The notes: generated by a model not told the origin, from the letters alone. A DNA stretch of 64,000 nt from Nostoc sp. KVJ3 (GCF_026127265.1 NZ_WWFG01000001.1:3957501-4021500); one strand, 5' to 3'. Numbered from the stretch's first letter, positions 8,885 to 17,821 are shown. A program made the numbers and translations.

Positions 8885-9523
8885 TTACGCAAGAGTCTCA
8901 ACCACAGTACCCACCAAACACGCTTTATTCAAATTAACACCGCTCAAATTTGCACCTTCTAACTCTGCACAGAGTAAATTCGCTCCCGTCAAATTCGCCC
9001 CCGCTAAATTTGCCCCCCGCAAGTCGGCTTCTTCCAGGTTTGCTTCACTTAATAAAGCCCCTTGCAAATCGGCGCGACTCAAGTCTGCACCTTTGAGATT
9101 TGCCCCAGTCAGGTTTGCACCGCGCAAGTCAGCACCGCGCAAGTCAACGCCTTGCAAGTTCACATTCATCAAATTCGCACCACTCAAGAAAGCACCTACT
9201 AATGACACATCACTGAGTCTTGCTCCCATCAAGTTAGCGCCACGCAAATTGCTACCCCGCAAGTCAGCACCGGTTAAATCTGCTTGCATCAGGTTTGCTC
9301 CCATGAGGTTCGCCCGCAAGTCAGTTTCTTGGAGGTTCGCCCCCATCAAATTCGCTCCCTCCAAATGTCCACCTTCCAGCTTTGAACCAGCAAAATTAGC
9401 GCCCACAAGGGTAGCGCCAGCAAGATTAATTCGGCTTAAATCTAGTCGGGAGAGTTCCTCGTCTTCTAAATTTGCTCCTGGAAGTTGTTTGAGTTTTCCT
9501 AATCTAATGGCTTCAATATTCAT
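8885..9523 (-). CDS. Pentapeptide-repeat protein
   Basis: A 212-residue protein made almost wholly of A(D/N)LxG/X pentapeptides from about residue 25 to 205 (LRGANLMGANLQETDL and similar). This fold is a right-handed quadrilateral beta-helix. Members can mimic DNA or act as scaffolds; no specific function can be assigned. The start overlaps the stop of the DICT-domain gene by four bases, so the two are translationally coupled and probably work together. One pentapeptide is shortened (DLRANLMG, about 67-74), which breaks the register without breaking the frame. Confidence 0.9.
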   Translation of the reverse strand: MNIEAIRLGKLKQLPGANLEDEELSRLDLSRINLAGATLVGANFAGSKLEGGHLEGANLMGANLQETDLRANLMGANLMQADLTGADLRGSNLRGANLMGARLSDVSLVGAFLSGANLMNVNLQGVDLRGADLRGANLTGANLKGADLSRADLQGALLSEANLEEADLRGANLAGANLTGANLLCAELEGANLSGVNLNKACLVGTVVETLA

Positions 9524-10917
9524 GTAAAATAACTACCAATCTGCTCGCTTATCTTGCTGTGGCTATCCCATTGGGAATCAAGTATCCAGATGCCGGCGCT
9601 GACTTTCGCTGTCATGATGGGTAATTCGAGTCCCTGTTGTAAACCCATAACTAATAAAGCTAGGGTATCTACAAGTTTAGGGTCAAAGCGGGTAGATTGT
9701 TGCTGTTTGCACTCATCTAAAGCTTGAGTAAATATCTGTTCCCGGCTTTGATTTGACGATTTTTGCTCATTGAGTCGCCACTGAAAGTCTGCCAATAATG
9801 CCAAAATTCTCGACTCTAGGGGAATTTCATCTCCAGCTAAACCTGCTGGTTCCCCTGTGCCATTCCACCACTCGCTTTGATGAGTAATAATTTGGGCAAC
9901 TGCTCGTAGTCTTGGCATAGTTCGCAATACTTGCGCCCCTGGTACTAAAGGACAAGTTAAGGGAGAACTGGGGGCATCTTCTTGGTAGCGTGTGGCTATA
10001 CCGCCAGTGAGAACGCTTTCTGCTTTTTGTAATGGATCTATGCGATGTAACAAAGCCGCCAAGCGCAATCTTTTAATTTGCCATGCGGGAAGATCCAAAA
10101 GCTGGGCGATCGCTTCAGCAAGTACCACCACTTCCGCAGCTGCCATTGGATTGTTGACATCTGCCATATCCATCAGTTGCGCCATTCGCAAAAAGGCTTG
10201 GATTTCGTTAGAAACCAAGTTGCGATCTAGGGTTTGTTTCTGAAGCGCTGTCGGGATGGATAAATTATCTTGCCCAGTCTGGAGGTAATCTACTACACGG
10301 GAGACAACTGCACCTAAATTTTCCGATCTGGTCATTGATGGTACAATTTTTTCTTTATCGGCTGTGAGTTTTTTTGCCAGTTCTGGGTTGTATTTTTTGA
10401 TGTGAGCGATCGCTATTTCTGCTGTCTCTTGCACTAACTCCGGCTCAAATGTCCACAAGCCGTAGAATTTCCGCTCTAAGTCTGATGTCGGTACTCCACT
10501 ACTGCCATAATCAGCTTCTGATAATTCTTGACAAATTACCATTGCTGTGTAATTAGGCGATAAAATAATTAAGTGCCACTCCTGCGCCACTGGGTCAACT
10601 GGAGGTAATGCCACTAAGTCTACATTGGGTAGCTGGCTGGTGGGATGTTCAGCAAAGCCGGATTCAGAGGCAGCCATGATCGCAATTTGGCGGCTGTGCT
10701 GGGCGATGTCTGCATATCGTTCAGCTTCTTGGAGATACCATTTCCCCTGTTGGAAGGCTGTGATGACTAAGGGTGTACCCTCGTCGGTTAAGATATGGTC
10801 TTCTAGAGCGTGGCACAGGGCAACTAGGGTATTTTTGTAGTAAACACCGAATCGAATTGGCCTGGTTGTGTGGCGATGGGCTGTTTCTAGCTTTTGTAAG
10901 ATTGAACCTTCTAACAT
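9520..10917 (-). CDS. DICT sensory domain protein with a C-terminal HD-like domain
   Basis: A 465-residue protein. The N-terminal half (MLEGSILQKLETAHRHTTRPIRFGVYYKNTLVAL onwards) matches the DICT domain, found in cyanobacterial cyclases and two-component proteins. The C-terminal half (about 240-450) is helical and HD-like: RLAALLHRIDPLQKAE, then IITHQSEWWNGTGEPAGLAGDEIPLESRILALLADF, the last part resembling the HD-GYP GxGYP region (here NGTGEPAGLAG). The classical HD pair is replaced by HR in LLHRID, so phosphodiesterase activity is doubtful. The frame extends 13 codons upstream, but ATG 10917 gives the natural start. A small MITE lies 56 bases upstream. Confidence 0.75.
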   Translation of the reverse strand: MLEGSILQKLETAHRHTTRPIRFGVYYKNTLVALCHALEDHILTDEGTPLVITAFQQGKWYLQEAERYADIAQHSRQIAIMAASESGFAEHPTSQLPNVDLVALPPVDPVAQEWHLIILSPNYTAMVICQELSEADYGSSGVPTSDLERKFYGLWTFEPELVQETAEIAIAHIKKYNPELAKKLTADKEKIVPSMTRSENLGAVVSRVVDYLQTGQDNLSIPTALQKQTLDRNLVSNEIQAFLRMAQLMDMADVNNPMAAAEVVVLAEAIAQLLDLPAWQIKRLRLAALLHRIDPLQKAESVLTGGIATRYQEDAPSSPLTCPLVPGAQVLRTMPRLRAVAQIITHQSEWWNGTGEPAGLAGDEIPLESRILALLADFQWRLNEQKSSNQSREQIFTQALDECKQQQSTRFDPKLVDTLALLVMGLQQGLELPIMTAKVSAGIWILDSQWDSHSKISEQIGSYFT

Positions 10918-10973
10918 GGGATTTGGTAAAAATAACCGCAGAGGCACTGAGGACACAGAGGGAGAGAGCTACG

Positions 10974-11119
10974 GTGTACACACAAGTCTGAAAATAGCTG
11001 ACTAACCAAGGTTTTACCCCACCCTAACCCTCCCCTTATAAAGGGGAGGGAATTAGATTTTCTGTTTCCCCCCAATAAACGGGGTGATTAAGGGGGGTAA
11101 ATCCAACTTGTGTGTACAC
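10974..11119. mobile_element. MITE with perfect 14-bp terminal inverted repeats
   Basis: GTGTACACACAAGT at 10974-10987 is matched by its exact reverse complement ACTTGTGTGTACAC at 11106-11119. The 146-bp interior carries the CCCTCCCC...GGGGAGGG palindrome typical of cyanobacterial dispersed repeats and no reading frame. It lies in the promoter region of the DICT gene and downstream of the second radical SAM gene. Confidence 0.8.
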
Positions 11120-11179
11120 AGCAGAGGAGGAGAGGGGGAGAAATTCAGAATTCCGAATATCCCAGCATTATTGTGTTTT

Positions 11180-12751
11180 CTAGGATATACCGGCTAGTTG
11201 TTTTTCTTTCGTCTCTATTGGTGCGGAAAGTGCTGCTTCTAAGTCGGCACAACCTAGTTTTTCCTCTAAGATTTTCATGACTTCGCGTCCGAAATCGTTG
11301 GGGTTTTGTTGCCAAGCTTGCAAGCAGACTTCGCCGAAGAATGAACCAAGGGGTTCAGGATTCCAAAGGAGTTTTTTGGCTGTCCACGGCATCAAGCTCA
11401 TTGGATCGTATCCTGGTTTGAGGATGCCTTCTTTAAAAGCATATTCTTCTAAATGGGTATGGGGTTGTAGTCCAATAAAGAAAATCGCAGGTTCGACTTT
11501 ATCAGCACCAAAAATCCGTTCTAGTTCGCGGTGGTAGGCGATGGTTTGGCGGATGGTTTCGGGACGTTCGTCAATCACGTTAAAGGAGTAGTTGACGGAA
11601 ACTAAGTCGTTGAAACCAGCTGCTTTTAAGTCACGGCAGTTTTGCAAGACGGTTCGCAGGTTGTATCCCATCCGCATTTTGCGCACGAGTTCTTGAGAAC
11701 CACTGGTAATCCCGATTTCAAAATAGTTCATCCCAGTTTTCGCCATCAAGTCGCACAATTCGGGTGTCAAATTGTCGGCTCTGATATATGCTGCCCAGTG
11801 GATATCTGTCATACCAGAATCGACTATTTTTTGCAATAGTTCTACGGCATCATCGATAAACTTTCGGGCGGGGATGAATTGGGCATCGGTAAACCAGAAG
11901 TTGCGAATGCCGCGATCGTATAATTGGCGCATCTCAGCAACTACTTCATCTGCTGGGTTGATGCGTACTTGTTTGCCTTCAACGACGGTGTAGACGCAAT
12001 AGCAGCAGTTATGGGGACAACCACGCTTAGTTTGTACACCTATATAAAAGTCTTCTTCTTGCAGGTAAAAGTTAAATTCCGGCCAGATGGTTTCGATATA
12101 GTCGTAGTTACAAGCTGTTTTTTCTAGTGGGGTGGGTTGTTCGTGAATCAGCCGTTGACGTGGTTGGGTTTCTCCCGCAACATAACAGCGCTCATCTCGA
12201 AAATCTCTACCGCTTAAAAGCTTTTCCAGCAGGGTTTCCCCTTCACCCACAGAAATAATTGCCCCTTGTGGTAAGCTTTTACCCAATTGTTCGTAAAATA
12301 CGCTGACTGCACCACCACCTACAACTACACGAGCATCAGAATGATATTTTTGGGCACGTTTTAAACCGCGTTTGATTAAGCCCTGATTTTGCCATAGCTC
12401 TACATAGTAAGCGATGAAGATTCGTAAACCGCCGAATCCGCCACGTAGTTTTAATAGAGGATTCTTAGCGTAGTAAAATTCAAAGGCGTTTTGCAGTGGG
12501 TTGCCACCACGTCCACCAACTGGGGCATAAATTTGAATATCCCGCCAAGAAAATACTAGCAGTGTCGGTTTAAATTCATCGATACAGCGATCCAGAGCAG
12601 AATTGTAATCTAAGGGTGGCACTGTTCCTAAATCAAAGATACGCTGTTCAAGATTAGGAAACTGCTTATGGACATGATCGCTCAGGTAGACAACCCCAAT
12701 GGGAAAGATGGGGTTACAAGGAAGGCGAACGTAAAGAATTCGATTTTCCAT
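11180..12751 (-). CDS. B12-binding-like radical SAM protein (PSII high-light acclimation type)
   Basis: A 523-residue protein. It starts MENRILYVRLPCNPIFPIGVVYLSDH, an N-terminal Rossmann-like cobalamin-binding-type domain, and has the radical SAM motif in GVQTKRGCPHNCCYCVYTVVEG (CxxxCxxC, about 255-262). I believe NCBI names this cyanobacterial family after photosystem II high-light acclimation; the reaction is not known to me. The upstream frame adds seven codons; ATG 12751 is preferred. The C-terminal third (LMPWTAKKLLWNPEPLGSFFGEVC) is characteristic of the family. It is on its own transcript, followed by a MITE. Confidence 0.78.
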   Translation of the reverse strand: MENRILYVRLPCNPIFPIGVVYLSDHVHKQFPNLEQRIFDLGTVPPLDYNSALDRCIDEFKPTLLVFSWRDIQIYAPVGGRGGNPLQNAFEFYYAKNPLLKLRGGFGGLRIFIAYYVELWQNQGLIKRGLKRAQKYHSDARVVVGGGAVSVFYEQLGKSLPQGAIISVGEGETLLEKLLSGRDFRDERCYVAGETQPRQRLIHEQPTPLEKTACNYDYIETIWPEFNFYLQEEDFYIGVQTKRGCPHNCCYCVYTVVEGKQVRINPADEVVAEMRQLYDRGIRNFWFTDAQFIPARKFIDDAVELLQKIVDSGMTDIHWAAYIRADNLTPELCDLMAKTGMNYFEIGITSGSQELVRKMRMGYNLRTVLQNCRDLKAAGFNDLVSVNYSFNVIDERPETIRQTIAYHRELERIFGADKVEPAIFFIGLQPHTHLEEYAFKEGILKPGYDPMSLMPWTAKKLLWNPEPLGSFFGEVCLQAWQQNPNDFGREVMKILEEKLGCADLEAALSAPIETKEKQLAGIS

Positions 12752-13346
12752 AATCTGTTTTTTGACTTCCATCTTGCCAATATTTGGAGAAAGCGAGAAA
12801 AATATCGAGTTTTAAAGTGTGTGCTTGTTTTATTAGGTTTTAATTATCACAATCGCACTTGACATTTCATTTGATTGCTGGTAAGCAGAAAACAAATGTT
12901 AGCAATTGCAGAAAACACTAAAATTGCTATGCATAAAACATACATAGAATTTATAGATAGGCTTTATGAAGATATTTTTCATATAGCTTTACCATAACAT
13001 TGAGTTTATTCATTAAGCGATGATCCCAGCCTATTAATCTTGGGATAGATGAAACAAGAAAACTCACTTCCTCGCTAGGCAAAAAGCAAGGGGATCGTCG
13101 TCTTATATGACTTAAGAGAATTAAAGCTTTTATACCAGAATAAAATATCAAAAACTTTTATCCATAGTGTATAATTCCGAAAAAGGTGTAAATAATTACA
13201 AAATTTTCATAACTGAAAATATATCTCTAGACAGAAATAATCTCCAACGACTCAGTTGGTATTCACAGTTACAGCAACTGGGGATCAGTGAGTGCTAGGC
13301 TTGGCTAGTGTAATGTAAAATTGTGGCGTAAAGCTCCTCAGCAGTT
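12752..13346. other. Intergenic region between divergent genes
   Basis: AT-rich, about 600 bases, holding the promoters of the radical SAM gene (minus) and the DUF1830 gene (plus). A 66-codon minus-strand frame at 12951-13151 has no protein-like features and was not accepted. I see no repeat or RNA gene. Confidence 0.4.
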
Positions 13347-13727
13347 ATGGCTCAAATATTAGATCCTCTACCACCTGAGCAATCGGGAAAAATTCTCTGC
13401 TGCTACATTAATGCCACGAGCAAAATACAGGTAGCTCGCATCTGTAATATTCCCAACTGGTACTTTGAAAGGGTTGTTTTCCCTGGACAACGTTTAGTTT
13501 TTGAAGCTCCGCGAAAAGGCCAAGTGGAGATTCATACAGGGATGATGGCAAGTGCAATTTTATCAGATAAGATTCCGTGTGATCGCTTGATGCTCGACGA
13601 ACCTAGTACTGATGAGTTTGATACAGACTCATCATTTGGCAAAGACCCTATTAATACCAAATCATTGGTGCAGCAAATTAATACAAACACCGGAGATAGT
13701 ATAAAACCCTTACAAGTCGCTCTTTAG
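13347..13727 (+). CDS. DUF1830 protein
   Basis: A 126-residue protein whose first 90 residues match the cyanobacterial DUF1830 family: ILCCYINATSKIQVARICNIPNWYFERVVFPGQRLVFEAP, ending with a leucine-rich strand and DRLMLDEP. The pattern CCYxNxT...ARI...WYFERVVFPGERLLFEA is diagnostic to me. It is a small beta-rich soluble domain of unknown function. The C-terminal 40 residues are a low-complexity acidic tail. A strong terminator follows at 13766. Confidence 0.85.
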   Translation: MAQILDPLPPEQSGKILCCYINATSKIQVARICNIPNWYFERVVFPGQRLVFEAPRKGQVEIHTGMMASAILSDKIPCDRLMLDEPSTDEFDTDSSFGKDPINTKSLVQQINTNTGDSIKPLQVAL

Positions 13728-13765
13728 CAGCCGTTAATTAAAAAAAACAATTTGACTCAATTTCA

Positions 13766-13793
13766 GGGTTGCTTAATTCGGCAGCCCTTTTTT
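13766..13793 (+). terminator. Rho-independent terminator of the DUF1830 gene
   Basis: GGGTTGC pairs with GCAGCCC (one G-T wobble) across an 8-base loop and is followed directly by TTTTTT. It begins 38 bases after the stop codon. Confidence 0.85.
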
Positions 13794-13801
13794 ATTTATT
13801 A

Positions 13802-13828
13802 GTCATTTGTCATTTGTCATTTGTCATT
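13802..13828. repeat. Heptamer tandem repeat (GTCATTT)
   Basis: Nearly four copies of the 7-mer GTCATTT follow the terminator. Heptameric arrays of this kind (STRR sequences) are known from Nostocales. A related array occurs near 60411-60440. Confidence 0.75.
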
Positions 13829-13916
13829 GGGTAACGGTGTTTTCCCAGTCCCCAATCCCAATACCCAGTCCCAAGTCCCCAGTCCTCAGTCCCCACTCTC
13901 ATCTACAATCATTCTT

Positions 13917-14378
13917 ATGAATCTGCCTTCGTTTCTTTGGTTGTGGAAAATAGCCGCCTGGTCAATGGGGTTGTCCCTGCTGGCATATCTGATGTTAGCA
14001 GTCACCGGCGTTTGGATGTTTCGGGCGAGAACTTCGCAGCAATTCCATTTTATTACGCCATTTATGGGCGGAAATAGAGGGGTGCGATCGCTCCACTATT
14101 TAATGGGCATCAGTATGGTAAGTTTAGTGCTACTATTGCTAGCGATCGGGATTGTTGGCACTTTAGGACACTTTGGTTCTTTAGGTCACTCGTCACATCT
14201 AATCGCTGGATTGATAGTGGTAGCATTAGTTCTGCTTTCTGTTTTCAGTGCCACGCAAATTAGTGCCAGCCGACCTTGGGCTAGACCTTTACACATTGGC
14301 GTAAATATTATTTTGTTTATAGGATTTGCCTGGGTATCCCTTACTGGTTGGATTGTAGTACAAAAGTATTTACCCTAA
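13917..14378 (+). CDS. DUF4079-type membrane protein
   Basis: A 153-residue membrane protein with four hydrophobic segments, starting MNLPSFLWLWKIAAWSMGLSLLAYLML. The repeated His residues in helix-adjacent positions (RSLHYLMG, GHFGSLGHSSHL, RPLHIGVN) resemble cytochrome b561-like/DUF4079 proteins and might bind haem; that is inference. The frame extends 32 codons upstream through CCCAGTCCC-type repeat sequence, so the ATG at 13917 is clearly the start. Confidence 0.75.
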   Translation: MNLPSFLWLWKIAAWSMGLSLLAYLMLAVTGVWMFRARTSQQFHFITPFMGGNRGVRSLHYLMGISMVSLVLLLLAIGIVGTLGHFGSLGHSSHLIAGLIVVALVLLSVFSATQISASRPWARPLHIGVNIILFIGFAWVSLTGWIVVQKYLP

Positions 14379-14389
14379 AAAATTACGAA

Positions 14390-14486
14390 TTACGTTAGCG
14401 TACCCCTCCGGGGAAGCAAGCTACGCGCAGCGTCTCGTAGAGAAGCGTTAGCGACAAAGGAGCGTCATTACGAATTACGAATTGAA
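14390..14486. repeat. Dispersed palindromic repeat
   Basis: A stretch with short nested palindromes (CCCCTCCGGGG, GCTACGCGCAGC, GTCTCGTAGAGAAGC) flanked by AATTACGAATTACG units. It is non-coding and typical of Nostoc interspersed repeats. Confidence 0.6.
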
Positions 14487-14543
14487 CAGTCCAGCTACAA
14501 CATAGACCTACCCTACAATGAATAAAAGCATTGTAATTGAGCC

Positions 14544-15110
14544 GTGACAGTAAACTCAGCCAATATTTCAACTTCTGTTTTTCGTCTGTCTCCTTTGATT
14601 CGGATAACTTTGCTGAGTCTATACATAGCACTCACAGTCCCATTACCCTTTTTATCGCAGGTAACAGCCGCACCCGTATCTCCAATATTATTGTGGATAG
14701 GGATTGGCATCGGCTTCGTTGCCTTGTATGCAGTATTGACTGAACAAGTAATAGTAGATGACCAGGGAATTCAGGTTACTTACCCCGCCTGGGTTCCTCG
14801 CTTTTTCCGTAAAGGCTGGTTTTTACCTTGGTCAGAGGTAAAAGAGTTAAAACCCCGCACCACTGGTCAAGGAGGCTTAGTTTATTACTTCCTCAGCCAG
14901 GATGGGAAAGCTTATTTACTACCCATGCGTGTATCTGGATTTGCCCGTTTCGTGCAAATTGTCCAAGCCAAGACAGGCATTGATACTACAGATGTTCGCC
15001 CTTTAGCACAGCCGTGGATGTACCTGATTTTATTAGGATTCACACTGCTGCTACTATTGGTCGATGGCTGGGCGATCGCAACAGCTTTAACTACTGCACA
15101 ATTAACTTAA
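14544..15110 (+). CDS. Membrane protein with a PH-like region, unknown function
   Basis: A 188-residue protein starting at GTG 14544 (MTVNSANISTSVFRLSPLIRI). It has two N-terminal hydrophobic segments (about 22-43 and 48-66), a soluble middle (VIVDDQGIQVTYPAWVPRFFRKGWFLPWSEVKELKP, about 69-104), which has the strand and WxxV pattern of bacterial PH domains, and a C-terminal hydrophobic segment (LILLGFTLLLLLVDGWAI). It resembles conserved cyanobacterial membrane proteins of unknown function. The ABC ATPase gene follows 89 bases downstream. Confidence 0.7.
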   Translation: MTVNSANISTSVFRLSPLIRITLLSLYIALTVPLPFLSQVTAAPVSPILLWIGIGIGFVALYAVLTEQVIVDDQGIQVTYPAWVPRFFRKGWFLPWSEVKELKPRTTGQGGLVYYFLSQDGKAYLLPMRVSGFARFVQIVQAKTGIDTTDVRPLAQPWMYLILLGFTLLLLLVDGWAIATALTTAQLT

Positions 15111-15150
15111 AATTGGGAATGGGGCATAGGGCATAGGGCATTGGTTATTT

Positions 15151-15190
15151 CTCCCCTATCTCCCCTATCTCCCCTATCTCCCCTATCTCC
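15151..15190. repeat. 9-bp tandem repeat (CTCCCCTAT)
   Basis: Four and a half copies of CTCCCCTAT end ten bases before the TTG start of the ABC ATPase gene, occupying the place where its ribosome binding site should be. Confidence 0.8.
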
Positions 15191-15199
15191 TCACTTCCC

Positions 15200-15991
15200 T
15201 TGAATAAGGCAACACTCAGGCTAGAGCAAATTAATCTGTTTGCAAAGCTAAAAACCCAACTTCCAGGCAATCAGCAAGGATATCCCATATTGCGAGATAT
15301 TGACTTGGAGGTATTTCAGGGCGATGGCTCCGCCAACGCTTGCGGCGAACGCATTGCCATTGTAGGGCCAGTAGGCGCAGGAAAAACCTCGTTATTACGC
15401 CTCATCAACCGCCTAATTGAACCAACGAGTGGCAAAATCTATCTAGAAAATCAAGAATATCGCCAAATCCCTGTCATCCAGCTACGCCAGATGGTTGTAC
15501 TTGTATTGCAAGAATCAAAGCTGTTGGGGATGACAGTTCAACAAGCCTTGGCTTATCCTTTAGTTTTGCGTGGTTTGCCCAAACAGACAATTCAGGAACG
15601 AATCAGTTATTGGACAGAACAACTGCACATTCCCAATGAATGGTTAGGGCGAACTGAGGTACAACTTTCTGCTGGACAACGACAAATAGTAGCGATCGCT
15701 CGTGCCTTACTCATCCAGCCTAAAATATTATTATTAGACGAGCCAACCTCAGCCCTTGATGCAGGTACAGCATCTCATCTAATGCAAGTCTTAATCCAGT
15801 TGAGTCAAGCTCATCAAACTACAATTTTGATGGTAAATCATCAACTGGAACTTGCTCAGATATTTTGCACTAGGTTATTACACCTACAACAGGGTCATTT
15901 ATCCGCAAATCAAACAGTCTCTGAAATAAACTGGCTTGAATTACGACAAAGCTTAATTAAAGCAGAAACTCAGGACGATTTTGGATTTTAG
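15200..15991 (+). CDS. ABC transporter ATP-binding protein
   Basis: A 263-residue nucleotide-binding domain. Walker A is GPVGAGKTS (about 56-64), the Q loop is VLVLQESK, the signature is LSAGQRQ (about 156-162), Walker B with the following D loop is ILLLDEPTSALD (about 176-187), and the switch His is in MVNHQ (about 214). It resembles YbbL/FetA-like or phosphate-type ATPases that pair with a separate permease, none of which is adjacent. The start is TTG at 15200; no other start fits. Residues about 42-51 (GDGSANACGE) come from a palindromic intergenic repeat inserted in frame (see findings). Confidence 0.88.
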   Translation: MNKATLRLEQINLFAKLKTQLPGNQQGYPILRDIDLEVFQGDGSANACGERIAIVGPVGAGKTSLLRLINRLIEPTSGKIYLENQEYRQIPVIQLRQMVVLVLQESKLLGMTVQQALAYPLVLRGLPKQTIQERISYWTEQLHIPNEWLGRTEVQLSAGQRQIVAIARALLIQPKILLLDEPTSALDAGTASHLMQVLIQLSQAHQTTILMVNHQLELAQIFCTRLLHLQQGHLSANQTVSEINWLELRQSLIKAETQDDFGF

Positions 15992-16050
15992 ATTTTGAAT
16001 TGGTCACAAGACAGAAGTCAAGAGTTTTTATCTCAATGCCCAATGCCCCA

Positions 16051-16823
16051 TTACACCTGACTACTACTAAGTGTTGAACGTTGATTATTAAATCTCTCTC
16101 TAGCTAATTTTGCTGTTTGTGATTGTGAAATATTGGTATTCAAAATTTCCATGTTAAAACGGTATCCTACATTGCGGATAGTTTGAATCAAGTTTGGTTG
16201 GCGAGGATCGAGTTCAACCTTTTTCCGCAGCGATAAAACGTGAGTATCAATGGTACGAGGGTTATCGATAGCATCAGGCCAAGCACGACGCAGCAATTCC
16301 GACCTACTCAGAGGTACTCCCCCAGCTTGTGCTAAAACGTACAGCAAACTGAATTCCTGGGGCGTTAAATCGATAAACTCCCCTGAAAGCGGACACGACG
16401 CTGAACTAAATCGATTTGCAAAGTGCCATAATCCAAATAAGCTGGTGCAGTCGGTGTGCGCTTCCGGCGAATCAGTGCCTCTACCCGTGCTAAAAACTCT
16501 TGCATCCCAAAAGGTTTACTCAGGTAATCATCTGCACCCGCCTTTAAACCTGCGACAATATCACCTTCACTATTACGGGCAGATAGCATTAAGATTAGAG
16601 GCTGCTGCTGACGATGCAACCAACGACAAAACTCAATGCCATCACCATCAGGCAGGTCTGCATCCAATACTACCAGTGTTGGTTGATGGCTTAAAAAAAC
16701 TTCCCTTGCTTGATAAATACTGGCAGCTTGATGCACACGGTATTCCATCTGTTGCAAGTGCCAACCCAACAACGATCTCAGATGGGGATTCCCCTCAATG
16801 ATTTCTATACAAACCGAACCCAC
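16051..16823 (-). pseudogene. OmpR-type response regulator broken by a one-base frameshift
   Basis: The first 152 codons (from 16823) give a receiver domain: VVLDADLPDGDGIEF has the phospho-acceptor Asp, and KAGADDYLSKPFGMQEFL has the conserved Lys. The DNA-binding winged helix follows in another frame (LLYVLAQAGGVPLSRSELLRRAW ... RTIDTHVLSLRKKVE ... IQTIRNVGYRF). The break is at plus-strand CCCC 16380-16383: one more C (G on the coding strand) restores RVRFQGEFIDLTPQEFSLLY, joining both domains into a 257-residue protein. It could be a true lesion, a programmed shift or a sequence error. No kinase lies beside it. Confidence 0.85.
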
Positions 16824-17404
16824 AGCGGCAAGACCCCTTAGCGTCTGATGACTTTCAAAGTAACAAGCCCATCTCTAAGGTTTTGTAGCCTTTGTTACTT
16901 CAACTGCTATTAGCTTTACATTTCCTTATAAAAGGCGTAGTAATATCTTTAATTTATTCCTTGTGGATAGGGGATTAGAAATATTATTAAATTTTTATTA
17001 AATTTCTCAGCAGCGTTATTAGACGGAGCAAAAATTCTTGTAGCTTAACATTCCACTTGTAGATGGATGTAATGTGGGAAATATCTATAATCCAATCAGC
17101 TAACCATTAATACAACAGCTTTTTAACCTGATAGTAAAAGGAGGTTTTTCGCAAAAATTAGCGCCTCCAGTTAAGAACATAACACCAATACAATTGGCTA
17201 TTGACTATGAAAATTAGAAAAATAACTTGGCAGATAAGTAGAATAGATGTTTTCTGGAATAGGATTAAAGTAGCTTGTAGCTGCTATGAGGGTACTACCC
17301 AAAGTAGATGTGTTGACTTTGAGTTAATGCCAAAGTGAAACTACACTTCACATTTGAGCGTGAATCATTTACAATTCTCATTCCAAGAGATTAATACAGC
17401 AGTT
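16824..17404. other. Intergenic region between divergent genes
   Basis: About 580 AT-rich bases with the promoters of the response regulator and of the DUF6761-like gene. I see no repeat array, RNA gene or convincing frame. Confidence 0.4.
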
Positions 17405-17653
17405 ATGCTCCAAGACACACAAACCATCCGCTATTACCAAAGACTCACCGATGCCTTCGTCGAGTTATGGAATCGCGGTTATCGCACGGATGATATGCGG
17501 ATGTATTTGGATGGATATCTAGCCGCATTGCGACATAGCAACGTCATTGAACCTTATCTGATTCATCGCCTAGAAGAGGAAGCCAGCCGCTACTTGTACG
17601 ATGGGTCAAATTTTGCAGTGCCGCAACCACAGCCACAACCCGATTACTACTAA
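17405..17653 (+). CDS. DUF6761-like small cyanobacterial protein
   Basis: An 82-residue protein, MLQDTQTIRYYQRLTDAFVELWNRGYRTDDMRMYLDGYLAALRHSNVIEPYLIHRLEEEASRYL in sense, helical, ending in a proline/glutamine tail (PQPQPQPDYY). I recognise it as the small cyanobacterial family that I recall being called DUF6761; function unknown. The frame extends to a TTG at 17354, but ATG 17405 is the natural start. A hairpin at 17777 could end its transcript. Confidence 0.75.
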   Translation: MLQDTQTIRYYQRLTDAFVELWNRGYRTDDMRMYLDGYLAALRHSNVIEPYLIHRLEEEASRYLYDGSNFAVPQPQPQPDYY

Positions 17654-17776
17654 GCACCATTTACTTGGTCATTGATAGTAATCCTTAATTACCGCAGATG
17701 ATTATAGCATATTATCTGTATTGGTCAACATTTTGCCGTGGTGTGAGACTTTGGAGATATTGTATTGATTAAACGC

Positions 17777-17821
17777 ATCCCCTCAGCCTTATATTGGTCT
17801 TGCCAATACGACTGAGGGGAT
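17777..17821 (+). terminator. Hairpin downstream of the DUF6761-like gene
   Basis: ATCCCCTCAG (17777-17786) and CTGAGGGGAT (17812-17821) are exact inverted repeats, with an inner TTGG/CCAA pair in the loop. There is no long T run, so a terminator role is possible but not certain; it may be a dispersed palindrome. Confidence 0.45.

Noticed and set aside
9093..9527. 144-codon plus-strand frame opposite the pentapeptide gene
   Set aside because: It is the antisense of a repeat-rich gene with strong codon bias; it shows only KFAPxKxA-type echoes of the pentapeptides.
12951..13151. 66-codon minus-strand frame in the 12752-13346 gap
   Set aside because: No ribosome site, no domain-like pattern, in AT-rich promoter DNA between two divergent genes.
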